From Halodesulfovibrio sp. (GTDB lineage: Bacteria; Desulfobacterota; Desulfovibrionia; Desulfovibrionales; Desulfovibrionaceae), in the NCBI RefSeq assembly GCF_025210605.1, contig NZ_JAOARI010000017.1, positions 62,001-126,000 of the forward strand: DNA of 64,000 bases, in the 5' to 3' direction. Position 1 is the stretch's first letter, and each line of letters begins with the position of its first letter. A program made the translations under genes and the position numbers. A model generated the notes under the pieces. That model did no database searches and was not told the origin of the DNA. It worked only from the letters and a program-made list of their open reading frames with translations. Positions 9,253 through 18,467 of the stretch are shown here, one piece after another.

Positions 9253-10641
9253 ATGCAAAACATCACAGAACTGCTCAACGCGCTAGATTCCCTTGTATGG
9301 GGACCTCCCCTGTTAATCCTGCTTGTAGGAACCGGACTTTTTCTTACTATTCGCCTTGGCGGCTTACAGATTGTCCATCTGCCGACGGCGCTTCGCCTTG
9401 TATTTTCCCCGTCCTCACGCCATTCATCCGGCAAAGCTGGTGATGTTACTCCATTTGCGGCGTTATGTACTGCCCTTTCAGCAACAATCGGTACAGGTAA
9501 CATTGTTGGCGTAGCTACGGCTATTGCTGCTGGTGGTCCCGGTGCTCTGTTCTGGATGTGGATTGCTGCTTTCTTCGGAATGGCAACCAAGTACGCAGAA
9601 GCTCTGCTCGCCATCAAGTATCGTGTCATCGACGCAAACGGGCAGATGGCAGGTGGTCCGATGTACTACCTTGAACGCGGATTAAATAACAAATTCCTTG
9701 CCCGTATGTTTGCGCTATTTGGTATTGGCGTTGCGTTTTTCGGTATCGGCACATTCGCACAGGTAAATGCCATTGCAGATGCTGCAAAGCTTACCTTTGA
9801 TGCACCAATCTGGGTTACCGCAGCAGTGCTTACAACGCTGGTTGCCTTCGTAACACTTGGCGGAATTCGATCAATTGCCGCTGTAGCAAGCCGCATTGTA
9901 CCGCTGATGGCTGTGCTGTACATCACGACATCCATAGCGATTATTCTTTTACATCTTTCAGAAATTCCAGCTGTTATCAGCCTGATTATAGACAGTGCGT
10001 TCAACCCGTCAGCTGCCTTTGGTGGCGTAGCAGGCATCAGCGTGCTCATGGTAATGCGCAACGGTATTGCCCGTGGCGTATTCTCCAACGAATCCGGTCT
10101 TGGCTCCGCTCCAATTGCAGCCGCAGCCGCACAGACAGATTCCTGTGTACGTCAGGGACTCATTGCCATGACAGGAACATTTTTTGACACCATCATCGTT
10201 TGCACCATGACTGGCATCGTACTGGTGCTCACCGGAGCATGGAACACACCGGGGCTTGCAGGCGCAGCCATGACAAACTCCGCCTTTGCGATGGGACTTG
10301 GCAGCGACATTGGTAAATACGCTGTAACTATCGGTCTCATGTTCTTTGCCTTCACTACCATCATCGGTTGGAACTACTACGGGGAGCGCTGCACAGCCTA
10401 CCTCTTCGGTGTAAAGGCAATCATGCCGTACCGTTTCATCTACATTGCACTCATCGCTTGCGGAGCATTTCTCAAACTCGAACTCATCTGGGTTCTGGCA
10501 GATATCGTAAACGGTCTAATGGCAGTGCCAAACCTCATCGGCTTACTTGGGCTTTCCAGTGTCGTTATCCGTGAAACAAACGAATACTTTGCTAAAGAAG
10601 CTGCTGAAAAAGCAACAGGTGCCGTACTTACTGAAATGTAG
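9253..10641 (+). CDS. Na+/alanine-glycine symporter, AGCS family
   Basis: 462 residues with about ten membrane segments. Family signatures include the N-terminal VWGPPLLILLVGTGLFLTIR, TALSATIGTGNIVGVATAIA, the GGPMYYLERGL motif and NESGLGSAPIAAAAA. AGCS carriers import alanine or glycine with Na+. The tandem glycine riboswitch directly upstream argues that glycine is the substrate here, controlled by its own concentration. AGGAGA lies just before the ATG. A strong terminator follows, so the gene is a one-gene transcript with its riboswitch leader. Imported glycine could feed the glycine cleavage system or be fermented; no such genes are in view. Confidence 0.95.
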   Translation: MQNITELLNALDSLVWGPPLLILLVGTGLFLTIRLGGLQIVHLPTALRLVFSPSSRHSSGKAGDVTPFAALCTALSATIGTGNIVGVATAIAAGGPGALFWMWIAAFFGMATKYAEALLAIKYRVIDANGQMAGGPMYYLERGLNNKFLARMFALFGIGVAFFGIGTFAQVNAIADAAKLTFDAPIWVTAAVLTTLVAFVTLGGIRSIAAVASRIVPLMAVLYITTSIAIILLHLSEIPAVISLIIDSAFNPSAAFGGVAGISVLMVMRNGIARGVFSNESGLGSAPIAAAAAQTDSCVRQGLIAMTGTFFDTIIVCTMTGIVLVLTGAWNTPGLAGAAMTNSAFAMGLGSDIGKYAVTIGLMFFAFTTIIGWNYYGERCTAYLFGVKAIMPYRFIYIALIACGAFLKLELIWVLADIVNGLMAVPNLIGLLGLSSVVIRETNEYFAKEAAEKATGAVLTEM

Positions 10642-10744
10642 ATACCTTTCGACGACAGCATGCCCCAGAGTATGGCTAAATCTATTGCTCTAGACTCCTC
10701 CTCTTTCCCGAGAGAACTGCACCAACTCTGAGGTTGCTTATACC

Positions 10745-10788
10745 GCCCTCACCTGCTGGATATATTTTCCAGCAGGTGAGGGCTTTTT
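10745..10788 (+). terminator. Strong intrinsic terminator
   Basis: A 16-bp perfect stem (10745-10760 with 10768-10783) and TTTTTATTAT tail, 100 bases after the symporter stop codon. Confidence 0.9.
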
Positions 10789-10810
10789 ATTATTTCTAAG
10801 GCTCCTTTTA

Positions 10811-10998
10811 TCAGAATAAATAGCTTCCAGTGCGAGGCTGTCTCCGACGGCTCTCTGAGGAACGGAACGCTGCCCCTATACCTCGCAAGGGAGTCGCACT
10901 TTTGTCAGAAGAAATAACTGCCAGAGATGGGCTGTCTCCGACGGCTCTCCGAGGGACGGGGCGCTGCCCCTGTACCCCGCAAGGGGGACGCCCCCTTG
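10811..10998. repeat. Two abutting copies of a 94-bp G+C-rich repeat
   Basis: Copy 1 (10811-10904) and copy 2 (10905-10998) align without gaps; I count 18 differences in 94, about 81% identity. The core GGCTGTCTCCGACGGCTCTC is identical in both, followed by CGCTGCCCCT and CGCAAGGG. It stands out by G+C against its A+T-rich surroundings. Similar 'CTGCCCCT-ACCCCGCAAGGGG' segments are common between genes in Desulfovibrio-type genomes as far as I recall. No coding frame is supported. Confidence 0.8.
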
Positions 10999-11007
10999 AC
11001 CGCGAAT

Positions 11008-11048
11008 AGTCTTGTAGAAGTATTATACTTGAATTCAAGACTTTTTCT
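11008..11048 (+). terminator. Possible hairpin-terminator beside the tandem repeat
   Basis: AGTCTTG (11008-11014) pairs with CAAGACT (11036-11042), with an internal AAGTAT/ATACTT hairpin, then TTTTCTTCT. No clear upstream gene, so it may belong to the repeat element. Confidence 0.3.
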
Positions 11049-11109
11049 TCTAGAGACAATACGGTGTGGGGTAACTATAGGGAAAAGATAGGAAGGGGAT
11101 AGGTAGAAT

Positions 11110-11160
11110 GAAAAAGCTAAACTCTATGTAAAACAACTCACATAAGAGATTAGCTTTTTC
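11110..11160. repeat. Long imperfect hairpin, about 19 bp
   Basis: GAAAAAGCTAA (11110-11120) is the exact complement of TTAGCTTTTTC (11150-11160). Inside them CTCTATGT pairs with ACATAAGAG (one bulge), leaving a 10-nt loop. T-runs occur in both directions, so it may be a bidirectional terminator, or a small mobile hairpin. Confidence 0.5.
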
Positions 11161-11318
11161 AGTTGTTCAAGTGGGGGAAGTTCAAAATCATAAGCGCTAG
11201 AATACTGGTAGTTTTTCATCTTACAAAACAGAAATATGGTGAAGGCGTAGCCGTCAAAGTAATTTTTTGTTGATAAAAAAAGATAACAGTAGCAAAGACT
11301 TACAATGCAAAATTTTCC

Positions 11319-11555
11319 CTAGTAAACTTGCTGTTCTTTAGAAATAATTGGGCGTTCCCATACACAATTCATAAGAGCTTTTTTGACAAAACGTTTTTTC
11401 GAAACATAATCTTCAAAATGTTCACATGTTAAATCAAATGCTTTACGCAGATGCGCTTCATCAAATCTATCACCATACTTTTCAAGCATCGCAGCACGTA
11501 CTTCTTCCCACAAATCCGTATCTGTTTTATCAGGCCAAACCGTTTCTTCAGACAT
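11319..11555 (-). CDS. Small hypothetical protein
   Basis: 78 residues, charged and soluble, predicted mostly helical (LWEEVRAAMLEKYGDRFDEA then HLRKAFDLTCEHFEDYVSKK). No membrane segment or known motif. AAAGGG lies shortly before the ATG. It lies 25 bases after the methyltransferase gene at 11581, on the same strand, so they probably share a transcript. Function unknown. Confidence 0.6.
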   Translation of the reverse strand: MSEETVWPDKTDTDLWEEVRAAMLEKYGDRFDEAHLRKAFDLTCEHFEDYVSKKRFVKKALMNCVWERPIISKEQQVY

Positions 11556-11580
11556 ACAATTCCCTTTCTACTATCGATAA

Positions 11581-12174
11581 TTATAGCTTTTCAATAACAA
11601 GCAGATGTTCTTTATTAAATTCTTTATTTGGAAAATCGTATCTACCCACACGAAACTCTTTCCACGGCAGAGTTGCAGCCCAAGCTTTCACTGCATCACC
11701 TTCGGCAGTTCCGCCTTCGTGTCCTGTATAAATGTGCACAGTCACAATCCCGTTTGCCATCAACATAGGTAACAATGCTTGCAAGGAAGCAATTGTTGTC
11801 TGAGCCCGTGTAATGACCGCATGATCGCTCCCCGGCAAATATCCGAGATTATACATAGCACCGGAAATAGTGATTCCTTCAGGGAGTTTTTCCGCCACTG
11901 TTTCATGCCCTGCATGGAACAGCGTAGCCTGCGCAGCTACGCCTGCTTCTTCCAAGCGTTGTTGTGCGTTAGCAATACCGCTCTCTTGCACATCAAAGCC
12001 GTAAACATGTCCTGTTTTCCCCACAAGTTCTGCAAGAAACAGCGTATCGTGTCCATTACCAACAGTACCGTCAACAACAACTGCGGCGTGCTCTTCTGAA
12101 TGCCAATACGCTGCGGCTTGTTGCCAGAGAGCTTTAGTAAAATTCAATATAGATGGAATATGCTTAGGGCGCAT
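11581..12174 (-). CDS. Class I SAM-dependent methyltransferase, YtqB/MnmM-like
   Basis: About 197 residues from the chosen start. A Rossmann methyltransferase core is visible: VVVDGTVGNGHDTLFLAELV is motif I, VYGFDVQESGIANAQQRL is motif II, and YNLGYLPGSDHAVITR matches the NxGYLPG-type signature of the PF06962 rRNA-methylase-like family. A member from Bacillus (YtqB, MnmM) methylates the wobble-uridine modification of tRNA; a similar role here is inference. I chose the ATG at 12174 because GGAG sits six bases upstream; the longer frame from 12243 has no ribosome site and adds residues outside the family core. Likely co-transcribed with the small gene at 11319. Confidence 0.8.
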   Translation of the reverse strand: MRPKHIPSILNFTKALWQQAAAYWHSEEHAAVVVDGTVGNGHDTLFLAELVGKTGHVYGFDVQESGIANAQQRLEEAGVAAQATLFHAGHETVAEKLPEGITISGAMYNLGYLPGSDHAVITRAQTTIASLQALLPMLMANGIVTVHIYTGHEGGTAEGDAVKAWAATLPWKEFRVGRYDFPNKEFNKEHLLVIEKL

Positions 12175-12552
12175 AATTTCTCCCGCATAGTATAATCGGT
12201 TAGCATCGAGTTTTTTGGAATCCCGAAAACTACGTGAACTCATAAAGAATCACAATACGGTCACACCACTATCCAAAAGAGTGTTCGACTTAAAAATGAA
12301 AGTTGTGCAAAAAACGTCCTTTGTGCACAACACTTTTTGCACAAACTGCACAATCAATGAACCGTTTACTTTTCACAATATATTGATTTTAAAGAAGAAA
12401 CAACTTTGGCACGCTCCCTGCTACATAGCTAGCAACAAACAAAACCAATCACATCACACTCCGTGATTGTTACTATAGAGAGCAATAAAATATCCATCTA
12501 ACGAGTAACATCGTTACACTGAAGAATGTGTAAAACGCACACCTCTTAAAAA

Positions 12553-12731
12553 AAGAAAACGACTGAACCACCTACTCCCGTTGGGGCGGCAGTTCGCCGC
12601 CCCCCTAAAAAACAAATAGCGACAATTTTCCTCCTCGTCCCCGAAGCTCCACTACTGTTTTGAGCAGGAACAGTAATTAGGAGGGGAACAAAAAGAACGA
12701 GAAGTGCAGAGCAGGCACTTCTCGTTTTTTT
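12553..12731 (+). ncRNA. Candidate structured RNA with its own terminator
   Basis: The gap between the divergent methyltransferase genes contains successive plus-strand stems: GGGGCGGC/GCCGCCCC (12583-12590 with 12596-12603); CCTCCT/AGGAGG (12630-12635 with 12679-12684) enclosing TACTGTT/AACAGTA (12653-12659 with 12669-12675); and a 12-bp terminator with a T7 run (12696-12731). No plus-strand gene upstream needs this terminator. I do not recognise the family; the 5' end is uncertain. Confidence 0.35.
12696..12731 (+). terminator. Intrinsic terminator
   Basis: AACGAGAAGTGC (12696-12707) pairs with GCACTTCTCGTT (12715-12726), followed by TTTTTTTG. It ends the candidate RNA and could also work on the minus strand. 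Confidence 0.85.
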
Positions 12732-12915
12732 GTGCCCAACATATAATAGAATCAAAGATAACTTCAAATAGTAGCAAGTAGTTAGCCATAAAATTTCTTG
12801 CATTCCAACAGCAAAACACATTCTGGTTCTTGCCCAACCCCGTATCATTAAGGTACACCCCATTTCGTTCCGGCGGTATGCCGAAAAAATATGCAGAAAA
12901 CGGTACTTGGATACT

Positions 12916-13827
12916 ATGAATAATACTACGCTATATCTTGCCCCGCGGGGGTTTGAAAATGAGCTTGAAAAAGAGCTTACTAATATTGTTGCACATAAAG
13001 GTCGTCTGTTCATCGCCAAAGGCGGAGTTCAAAAAACAATCTGGGCACAAAACATTTGGTTGAATCCTATCGAAATCCCAATTGCTTCTATTGGCGACGG
13101 TGCAAAGCAGCTTAAAGCCATTCAACGAAATTGGTGGTTACATAGTGCAGACAACCACCGTCGTGCAAAACTTATTCAATCCAAACTGCCGCATGTTTCT
13201 GCAAAACGAATCGAATATGGCGCGCCAAAGCCGAGTGCTCCGTTAGGTTCGTGGACTCTGTGGGAACCCAACACAATTATTGCCGCAAGCCGATGCACCA
13301 GCCCGTACCCTGATGGTGAAGTAAACTTTGTTGAAGACAAAGAAACATCACCAACACGCGCCTATTTAAAATTATGGGAACTCTTCACCCTGCTGGAGCG
13401 CAGCCCAAAGAAAGGCGAACTCTGTCTCGACCTTGGCAGCTGCCCGGGTGGCTGGACATGGGTTATTGCCAATACAGGCGCACATGTATTTAGCGTAGAC
13501 AAAGCTGAAATCAACCCGCGTATCGGCTCTATGCCAAATGTTAACTTCTGTACCGGCAGCGCATTCGGACTCGACCCACGTCATGCCGGTAAAATCGACT
13601 GGCTTTTCAGCGACGTCATCTGCTATCCGGAACGATTATACACGCTGGTTGACCGCTGGTTGCAACATGGAGAATGTCGTAACTTCGCATGCACCATCAA
13701 GTTCCAAGGCGAAACAGACTACGAAACGCTAGAAAAATTTAAGCAGATTCCGAATTCAAAAATTATTCATTTATCCTGCAACAAACATGAAGTGACATGG
13801 GTAAAGCTTGAAGAATGGGAGAAGTAG
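12916..13827 (+). CDS. FtsJ/RlmM-like ribose 2'-O-methyltransferase
   Basis: About 303 residues. The C-terminal half holds an RrmJ-type methyltransferase: LCLDLGSCPGGWTWVIANTG is the SAM-binding loop, VFSVDKAEI the acidic motif, WLFSDVICYPE holds the catalytic Asp, and ACTIKFQGE the catalytic Lys. The N-terminal half (about 1-150) is a poorly conserved region with an APRGFENELEKEL beginning, as in RlmM-type enzymes, which modify 23S rRNA C2498 in enterobacteria. Exact rRNA target here is inference. The ATG at 12916 is preferred to an in-frame TTG three codons upstream, but neither has a strong ribosome site. A bidirectional terminator follows. Confidence 0.8.
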   Translation: MNNTTLYLAPRGFENELEKELTNIVAHKGRLFIAKGGVQKTIWAQNIWLNPIEIPIASIGDGAKQLKAIQRNWWLHSADNHRRAKLIQSKLPHVSAKRIEYGAPKPSAPLGSWTLWEPNTIIAASRCTSPYPDGEVNFVEDKETSPTRAYLKLWELFTLLERSPKKGELCLDLGSCPGGWTWVIANTGAHVFSVDKAEINPRIGSMPNVNFCTGSAFGLDPRHAGKIDWLFSDVICYPERLYTLVDRWLQHGECRNFACTIKFQGETDYETLEKFKQIPNSKIIHLSCNKHEVTWVKLEEWEK

Positions 13828-13931
13828 CTGCCCTTTTTCCTAATCACGCACCGACCTACGCAAACCAAGCATAGCTACAGGGCACAAAAGCTTCTGAAAG
13901 CTATGCGCATCGTTGCACATCCTGAACACAA

Positions 13932-13972
13932 AAAATCCTCCACAGAGTACTCTGCGGAGGATTTCTTTTTTA
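13932..13972 (+). terminator. Bidirectional intrinsic terminator between convergent genes
   Basis: AAATCCTCC (13933-13941) pairs with GGAGGATTT (13956-13964), continued by CAGA/TCTG. A T-rich stretch follows on the plus strand and a T6 on the minus strand, so it serves the methyltransferase gene and the formate dehydrogenase operon. Confidence 0.85.
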
Positions 13973-14023
13973 TTGTTTCAACAGCGGATGAATCACAGCC
14001 CGCTAATTGAACATCACCGTGGG

Positions 14024-14467
14024 CTAGTATAGCCCATCAGGATGACATGCGGATTCGTAGCAACCTGTCATTTCTTTATCTTCACCGAATTCTTCGAGAT
14101 GGCAAGACAAACAGGAAGGACGAACACCTTTTTTGTGCATGGCTCTAAAGTAAGAGCGCCATTTATTTTCTTTTTCCAGTGTTGTGTTGTTGTGACAAGA
14201 AACACACCCTTTAGGCGACTTAGTCACTTTTACAGGCGCACTGAATTTAGGCTTAGCATCAGGAGACTTCCACTTGTGGTGACAAGTGCTGCACTCATAC
14301 CCTTCATGGCTGGAATGATTAAACGTAACCGAAAGGTCGCGACTGCTGTGACCTTTTACATTGTTGATGACGATATCATCAGGTCCTTCGGACGCGACCT
14401 CTTCTGCAAAAGACACGGTAACCGTTGCACAGAAGCAAAGCAGACAAATGATACATATTTTTTTCAT
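14024..14467 (-). CDS. Tetraheme cytochrome c3-type subunit of formate dehydrogenase
   Basis: About 147 residues with a signal peptide (MKKICIICLLCFCATVTVSF-A). Four heme-binding sites are visible: CSTCH, CVSCH, CLSCH and CYESACH, the last a CX4CH site typical of class III cytochromes. Extra histidines (FNHSSHEG, CHHKW) can act as sixth ligands. It is the last gene of the fdh operon, 14 bases after fdhB, and should pass electrons from periplasmic formate oxidation to the cytochrome c network. In Desulfovibrio vulgaris one of three formate dehydrogenases has the same three-gene arrangement. ATG at 14467 chosen because GGAG lies seven bases upstream; the frame extends five codons further without a site. 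Confidence 0.9.
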   Translation of the reverse strand: MKKICIICLLCFCATVTVSFAEEVASEGPDDIVINNVKGHSSRDLSVTFNHSSHEGYECSTCHHKWKSPDAKPKFSAPVKVTKSPKGCVSCHNNTTLEKENKWRSYFRAMHKKGVRPSCLSCHLEEFGEDKEMTGCYESACHPDGLY

Positions 14468-14481
14468 AATATCTCCTCGCA

Positions 14482-15234
14482 CTATGCTTGTTCGTTTTTA
14501 CCGAGCAGAGTCTTCATCATGCCACGGCGAGTTACGTTTTTCACCTTAGGTGCTGCCGCAAGCATAGTTGTATGCTGTTCAGCAGAAGCCACTAACGTTT
14601 TATGGTAATTTTCCGGTGCAGATTCGCAGAGATAGATTACACGAACGTGCTCTGGGTCTGCGAGGTATGCATCAGGATTGGTTTTCTGCACTTCTGCTAA
14701 CCGTTTTTTTGCCAATGCAAGCATTTCGTCACGGTCACCGAAGTTCATAGTACCCGTCGGGCAACTCTTCACACAGGCAGGCAACATGCCTTTTGTGACG
14801 CGGTTAATGCACATATCACATTTGTTCCAAATACCTGTTTCTTCATCACGACGCGGAACATTGTATGGACAAAGTTCCCAACTTTCGAGGCGATTCAGTT
14901 TTTTGGTATTATCTGTCATCACAACAGCACCAGTTGCCGGATCTTGTTTTACTGCATCTTTTGCATACATATTGCCGATGTACTTACACGGTGGCTCTAT
15001 GCAATGGCGGCACTGTTCTGGAAAAAACAACCATTTAAGTTTGCCGTCTTCTTTCACTTCATTGAAGCGGACAAGACGGATTGTCTTGGAAGACAAGTCT
15101 TGCGGATTCTGATGAGACCCAACGTTACGGGTATGTTCAGCAGGAAGGTCTTTCCACTGCTTACAAGCAACCTGACAACCACGACATGCAGTACAGAGTG
15201 TAAGGTCTACAAAAAAAGCTTTACCTTTAACCAT
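14482..15234 (-). CDS. fdhB: Formate dehydrogenase iron-sulfur (beta) subunit
   Basis: 250 residues with four ferredoxin-type cysteine groups: CTACRGCQVACK, CRHCIEPPCK, CPYNVP, and CDMCINRVTKGMLPACVKSC. These bind up to four [4Fe-4S] clusters that conduct electrons from the molybdopterin/tungstopterin subunit to the cytochrome. There is no signal peptide, as expected for a partner carried through the Tat system with the alpha subunit. Unlike membrane FdnH-type subunits it lacks a C-terminal membrane anchor, so the complex is likely soluble in the periplasm. Its start overlaps the alpha subunit's stop codon by one base (translational coupling). Confidence 0.93.
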   Translation of the reverse strand: MVKGKAFFVDLTLCTACRGCQVACKQWKDLPAEHTRNVGSHQNPQDLSSKTIRLVRFNEVKEDGKLKWLFFPEQCRHCIEPPCKYIGNMYAKDAVKQDPATGAVVMTDNTKKLNRLESWELCPYNVPRRDEETGIWNKCDMCINRVTKGMLPACVKSCPTGTMNFGDRDEMLALAKKRLAEVQKTNPDAYLADPEHVRVIYLCESAPENYHKTLVASAEQHTTMLAAAPKVKNVTRRGMMKTLLGKNEQA

Positions 15235-18200
15235 TATGCATCACCCTCCTTCCATTTGCGCACGTTAACCATAAAGGCTTTGTACTCTGGAATACCGGTG
15301 TTCGGGTCACCTACGTTTGGAGTAACCAAGTTTGCAGAATCACCACCGTCTTTCGGCGCTACCCAACCGTAATGCCAAGGCATGCCGACCATATGGACAT
15401 CCTTACCGGCAATTTTGTACGGCTGGATTCGATCAGTCACAATTGCAATAGCCCACAAGGAACCACGTACGCTTTCGACAACAACTTTTTCGCCATTCTC
15501 AAAGCCACGCAGTTTTGCAAGCTGAGGACTGATCTCTACAAACATCTGCGGTTCTGCTTCCACAAGCCAGCTCATCCAGCGGGTCATAGAACCAGTCTGC
15601 CAGTGCTCAGTTACACGGTAGGTAGACGCAACAAACGGGTAACGCTCATCGGCTACAGCTTTTTCTTCATCTTCAAAGTGAACAGCTGTCGGGTTATGCA
15701 GCTGTTTAGAAAACGCATGTGTATCAACAGGACACTCAAGCGGTTCATAATATTCAGGAAGTGGACCATCAGCACGTCCCGGACCAAACAGCTGTCCCAT
15801 ACCGTGTTTCAGCATAATAAACGGATGTCGTGCACCCGGTGCCCATCCACCATCCGGCACGTCACCAATCCATTTTTCACCGTTCCATTTGATAACGGCT
15901 TTTTCAGGATTCCACGGGTTACCTTTCTGGTCACAGGAAGCTCTGTTATAAATGATACGGCGGTTTACAGGCCAACACCATGTCCAGTTAGGGTACAGAC
16001 CGATACGTGCCTGCTCTTCTGTCTGAGTACTGTCGTGACGCTCTGATTTGTTTCCTTCATCAGTATAGGAGTTACAGTAGAGCCAGTTACCGGAAGTGGT
16101 TGAACCGTCGTCCTGAAGATAGGCAAAACTCGGAACCTGCTGTCCCTTCTTAAACTTCTTCCCTTTTACTTCAACATCACGGGTGAACCAGCCGTTGCAT
16201 AAACGCGCAGTTTGCTGGGCACTGAAGTGATGCTTGCCGCTCTCATCTTCTTCGCACATGTTGTTGAAAGTAAGATGCGTAATAGGCTCAGGGTAAGCAC
16301 CACCCTCTTCATTATAGAGATGTACCAATTCCTCCCACAGTTCGTGGAAGTAATGACCATCAGTCAAGACACCATCTTGCGGTTCCTGTGCTTTGTAACG
16401 CCACTGCATCCAGCGACCGGAGTTAGAAACAGAGCCTTCTTTTTCAATAGCTGAAGCACATGGCAGATAGAATGTTTCTGTCTTGATGCTCTTAGGGTCC
16501 ATGCCCGGACCTTTCCAGAAGTCACTTGTTTCACAGGTGAACAAGTTAACGTTTACCATCCAGTCCAATTCGCCTAACGCCTTACGGGTTTTTTCTGAAT
16601 CTGCACCGGAACAGGCAGGGTTCATGCCCCAGATGAGTGCGCCGGTGAATTTGCCGTCTGCCATACGGTCGATAAGCGGCAGCCATGAATATTCACTAGC
16701 CTTATGAGAATCTAGACGCGGCAGGTAATTGTACGCATCTTTCGGATCATCGTTTTCGTACATAGCCTTAATAAGGCTTGCAGAATACTTAGGATAGTTG
16801 CTCCACCAGTTAGCACTTTTTGGATCGTTAGAAACCGGAGTAAAGGCTTTGTTGTACTGTTCAAAAGTATCCTGTCCTGCCAGTGGTGTTTTCAAGTAGC
16901 CAGGAAGAATGTGATACAGCAGTGCATAGTCTGTTGACCCCTGTACGTTACATTCACCACGCAGCGCGTTAACACCACCACCAGCAACACCCATGTTACC
17001 GAGCATGAGCTGAATCATAGCCATAGCCCTGATGTTCTGAACACCAACGGAGTGCTGTGTCCAGCCCATTGCATACATGATAGTACCGGCTTTTTTAGCG
17101 GTACCGGTTGCACTGTACAATGTGTAAAGCTGTTTCAAATCTTCAACAGGCACACCAGACATGGAAGAAACCTTATCGAGCGTATAACGCTTGTAGTGTT
17201 CCTTCATAATCTGGAATACACAGCGAGGATGAGCGAGAGTTTTATCCTGCTTAGGGTTACCCTTGCTATCCATTTCGAAAGCCCACTTGGACTTATCATA
17301 AGAGCGGGTAGTCGGATCGAAGCCTGTAAACAGACCGTCCTTAAAGCCAAAATCTTCACCTACAATGAATGAAGCGTTGGTGTAATTCACCATGTACTCT
17401 TTGAAGTACCGTTTCTCATTCAAAATGTAGTTAATCATACCGCCGAGTACAGCAATGTCAGTACCGGAACGAAGCGCGGTATGCATGTCTGAACGGGCAG
17501 AGGTTCGGGTAAATCGTGGGTCAACGTGAATAACCTTAGCTCCCGCACGTTGCGCCTTTACTACCCATTTAAAAGAAATAGGATGGTTTTCGGCAGGGTT
17601 ACTGCCCATGATTAAAATGCAATCACTGTTTTTCAAATCGTTCCAGTGGTTGGTCATCGCACCGCGTCCGAACGACTCTCCCAGAGCCGCTACAGTTGCG
17701 CTGTGTCAGATACGCGCCTGGTGTTCCACATACACCAGACCGAGAGAACGAATGAAGGAGTGCATTGCATAGCACTCTTCGTTATCAAGAGCAGCAGAGC
17801 CTAATGAGGCAATACCCATAGTACGGTTAACAACCTTACCCGCAGCGTTTTTCTCTTCAAAAGACTCGTCACGAGATTTTTTGATGAGTTTTGCAATACG
17901 CTTCTTACACCATTCCCAATCTTTAACTTCAAAAGAATCACTGTACGGTGCGCGGTACATACATTTTGTAGGTCTGTCCGCGTTTACAGTCATTTGAATT
18001 GAGCTTGCGCCCTTTGCACACAGTGCACCACGGTTAATCGGGTGATCGCTGTTGCCTTCTACGTTAACAACACGCCCTGTTGATTTATTGGCATGTACCA
18101 ACAAACCACAGCCGACAGAACAAAACGCACAAATTGATGTGGTCTGCTTGCTCCACTGAATTTTGTTCTTCCCAGCTTCTTTTACGACACTGTCCATAGC

Positions 18201-18275
18201 AAATGCAGGCCCCAATCCTGTAAATGCTGAGACAGCAACAGCAGCTGTTGTCTTTAAAAACGTTCTTCTTTGCAT
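15234..18275 (-). CDS. fdhA: Selenocysteine formate dehydrogenase, catalytic (alpha) subunit
   Basis: About 1013 residues when the in-frame TGA at 17706-17708 is read as selenocysteine (residue 190, context ARI-Sec-HSATVAALGES). Both sides of the TGA keep the formate dehydrogenase sequence. A Tat signal (RRTFLKT) leads to a twin-arginine export; a [4Fe-4S] ligand set CAFCSVGC...C follows near residues 50-90; then the molybdopterin-oxidoreductase domains. It oxidises formate to CO2, or reduces CO2, in the periplasm using Mo- or W-bis-MGD, with Sec as metal ligand. ATG at 18275 is preferred because GGAG lies six bases upstream; an ATG four codons earlier contains that site. Followed by fdhB and the cytochrome. 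The whole gene is intact. Confidence 0.95.
17673..17705 (-). promoter_or_regulatory. Bacterial SECIS element in fdhA
   Basis: Immediately after the UGA, and within the coding sequence, the mRNA can form a 7-bp stem CGGCUCU/AGAGUCG with a GGG loop (17673-17689), starting 17 bases after the UGA. This position and size fit the SelB-binding hairpin that directs selenocysteine insertion. Confidence 0.8.
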
Positions 18276-18453
18276 TTGCAACTCCATAACAACTCAAATA
18301 AAAAGAATACCATACCCTTCACTACAACTCAGAACTTTCCACATGATCTGAATTGCTACATGCAACAAAAAGAACAGTTCATTATTTCATGCTATAATAA
18401 CTAGACCGTATCTATTACAGAATACATCATGAGAAAGTTGTATGTTTTTTCCC

Positions 18454-18467
18454 TGCAATGCATTGCA
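18454..18467. promoter_or_regulatory. Perfect 14-bp palindrome, possible operator upstream of fdhA
   Basis: TGCAATGCATTGCA is its own complement. It lies about 180 bp upstream of the fdhA start. A regulator-binding site is plausible but unproven. Confidence 0.3.

Noticed and set aside
10811..10998. The tandem 94-bp repeat as a CRISPR array
   Set aside because: Only two copies, diverged, directly abutting with no spacers; no cas genes in the window.
11581..12243. The longer start of the YtqB-like gene at 12243
   Set aside because: No ribosome site there, while GGAG precedes the internal ATG at 12174 at ideal distance.
12546..13019. A 157-codon minus-strand frame
   Set aside because: It overlaps the start of the 12916 methyltransferase gene and the candidate RNA, and its translation is low-complexity with no family pattern.
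15234..18287. The fdhA region as two separate genes or a pseudogene broken by TGA
   Set aside because: The TGA is at the known selenocysteine position, both sides are good formate dehydrogenase sequence, and a SECIS-like hairpin follows.
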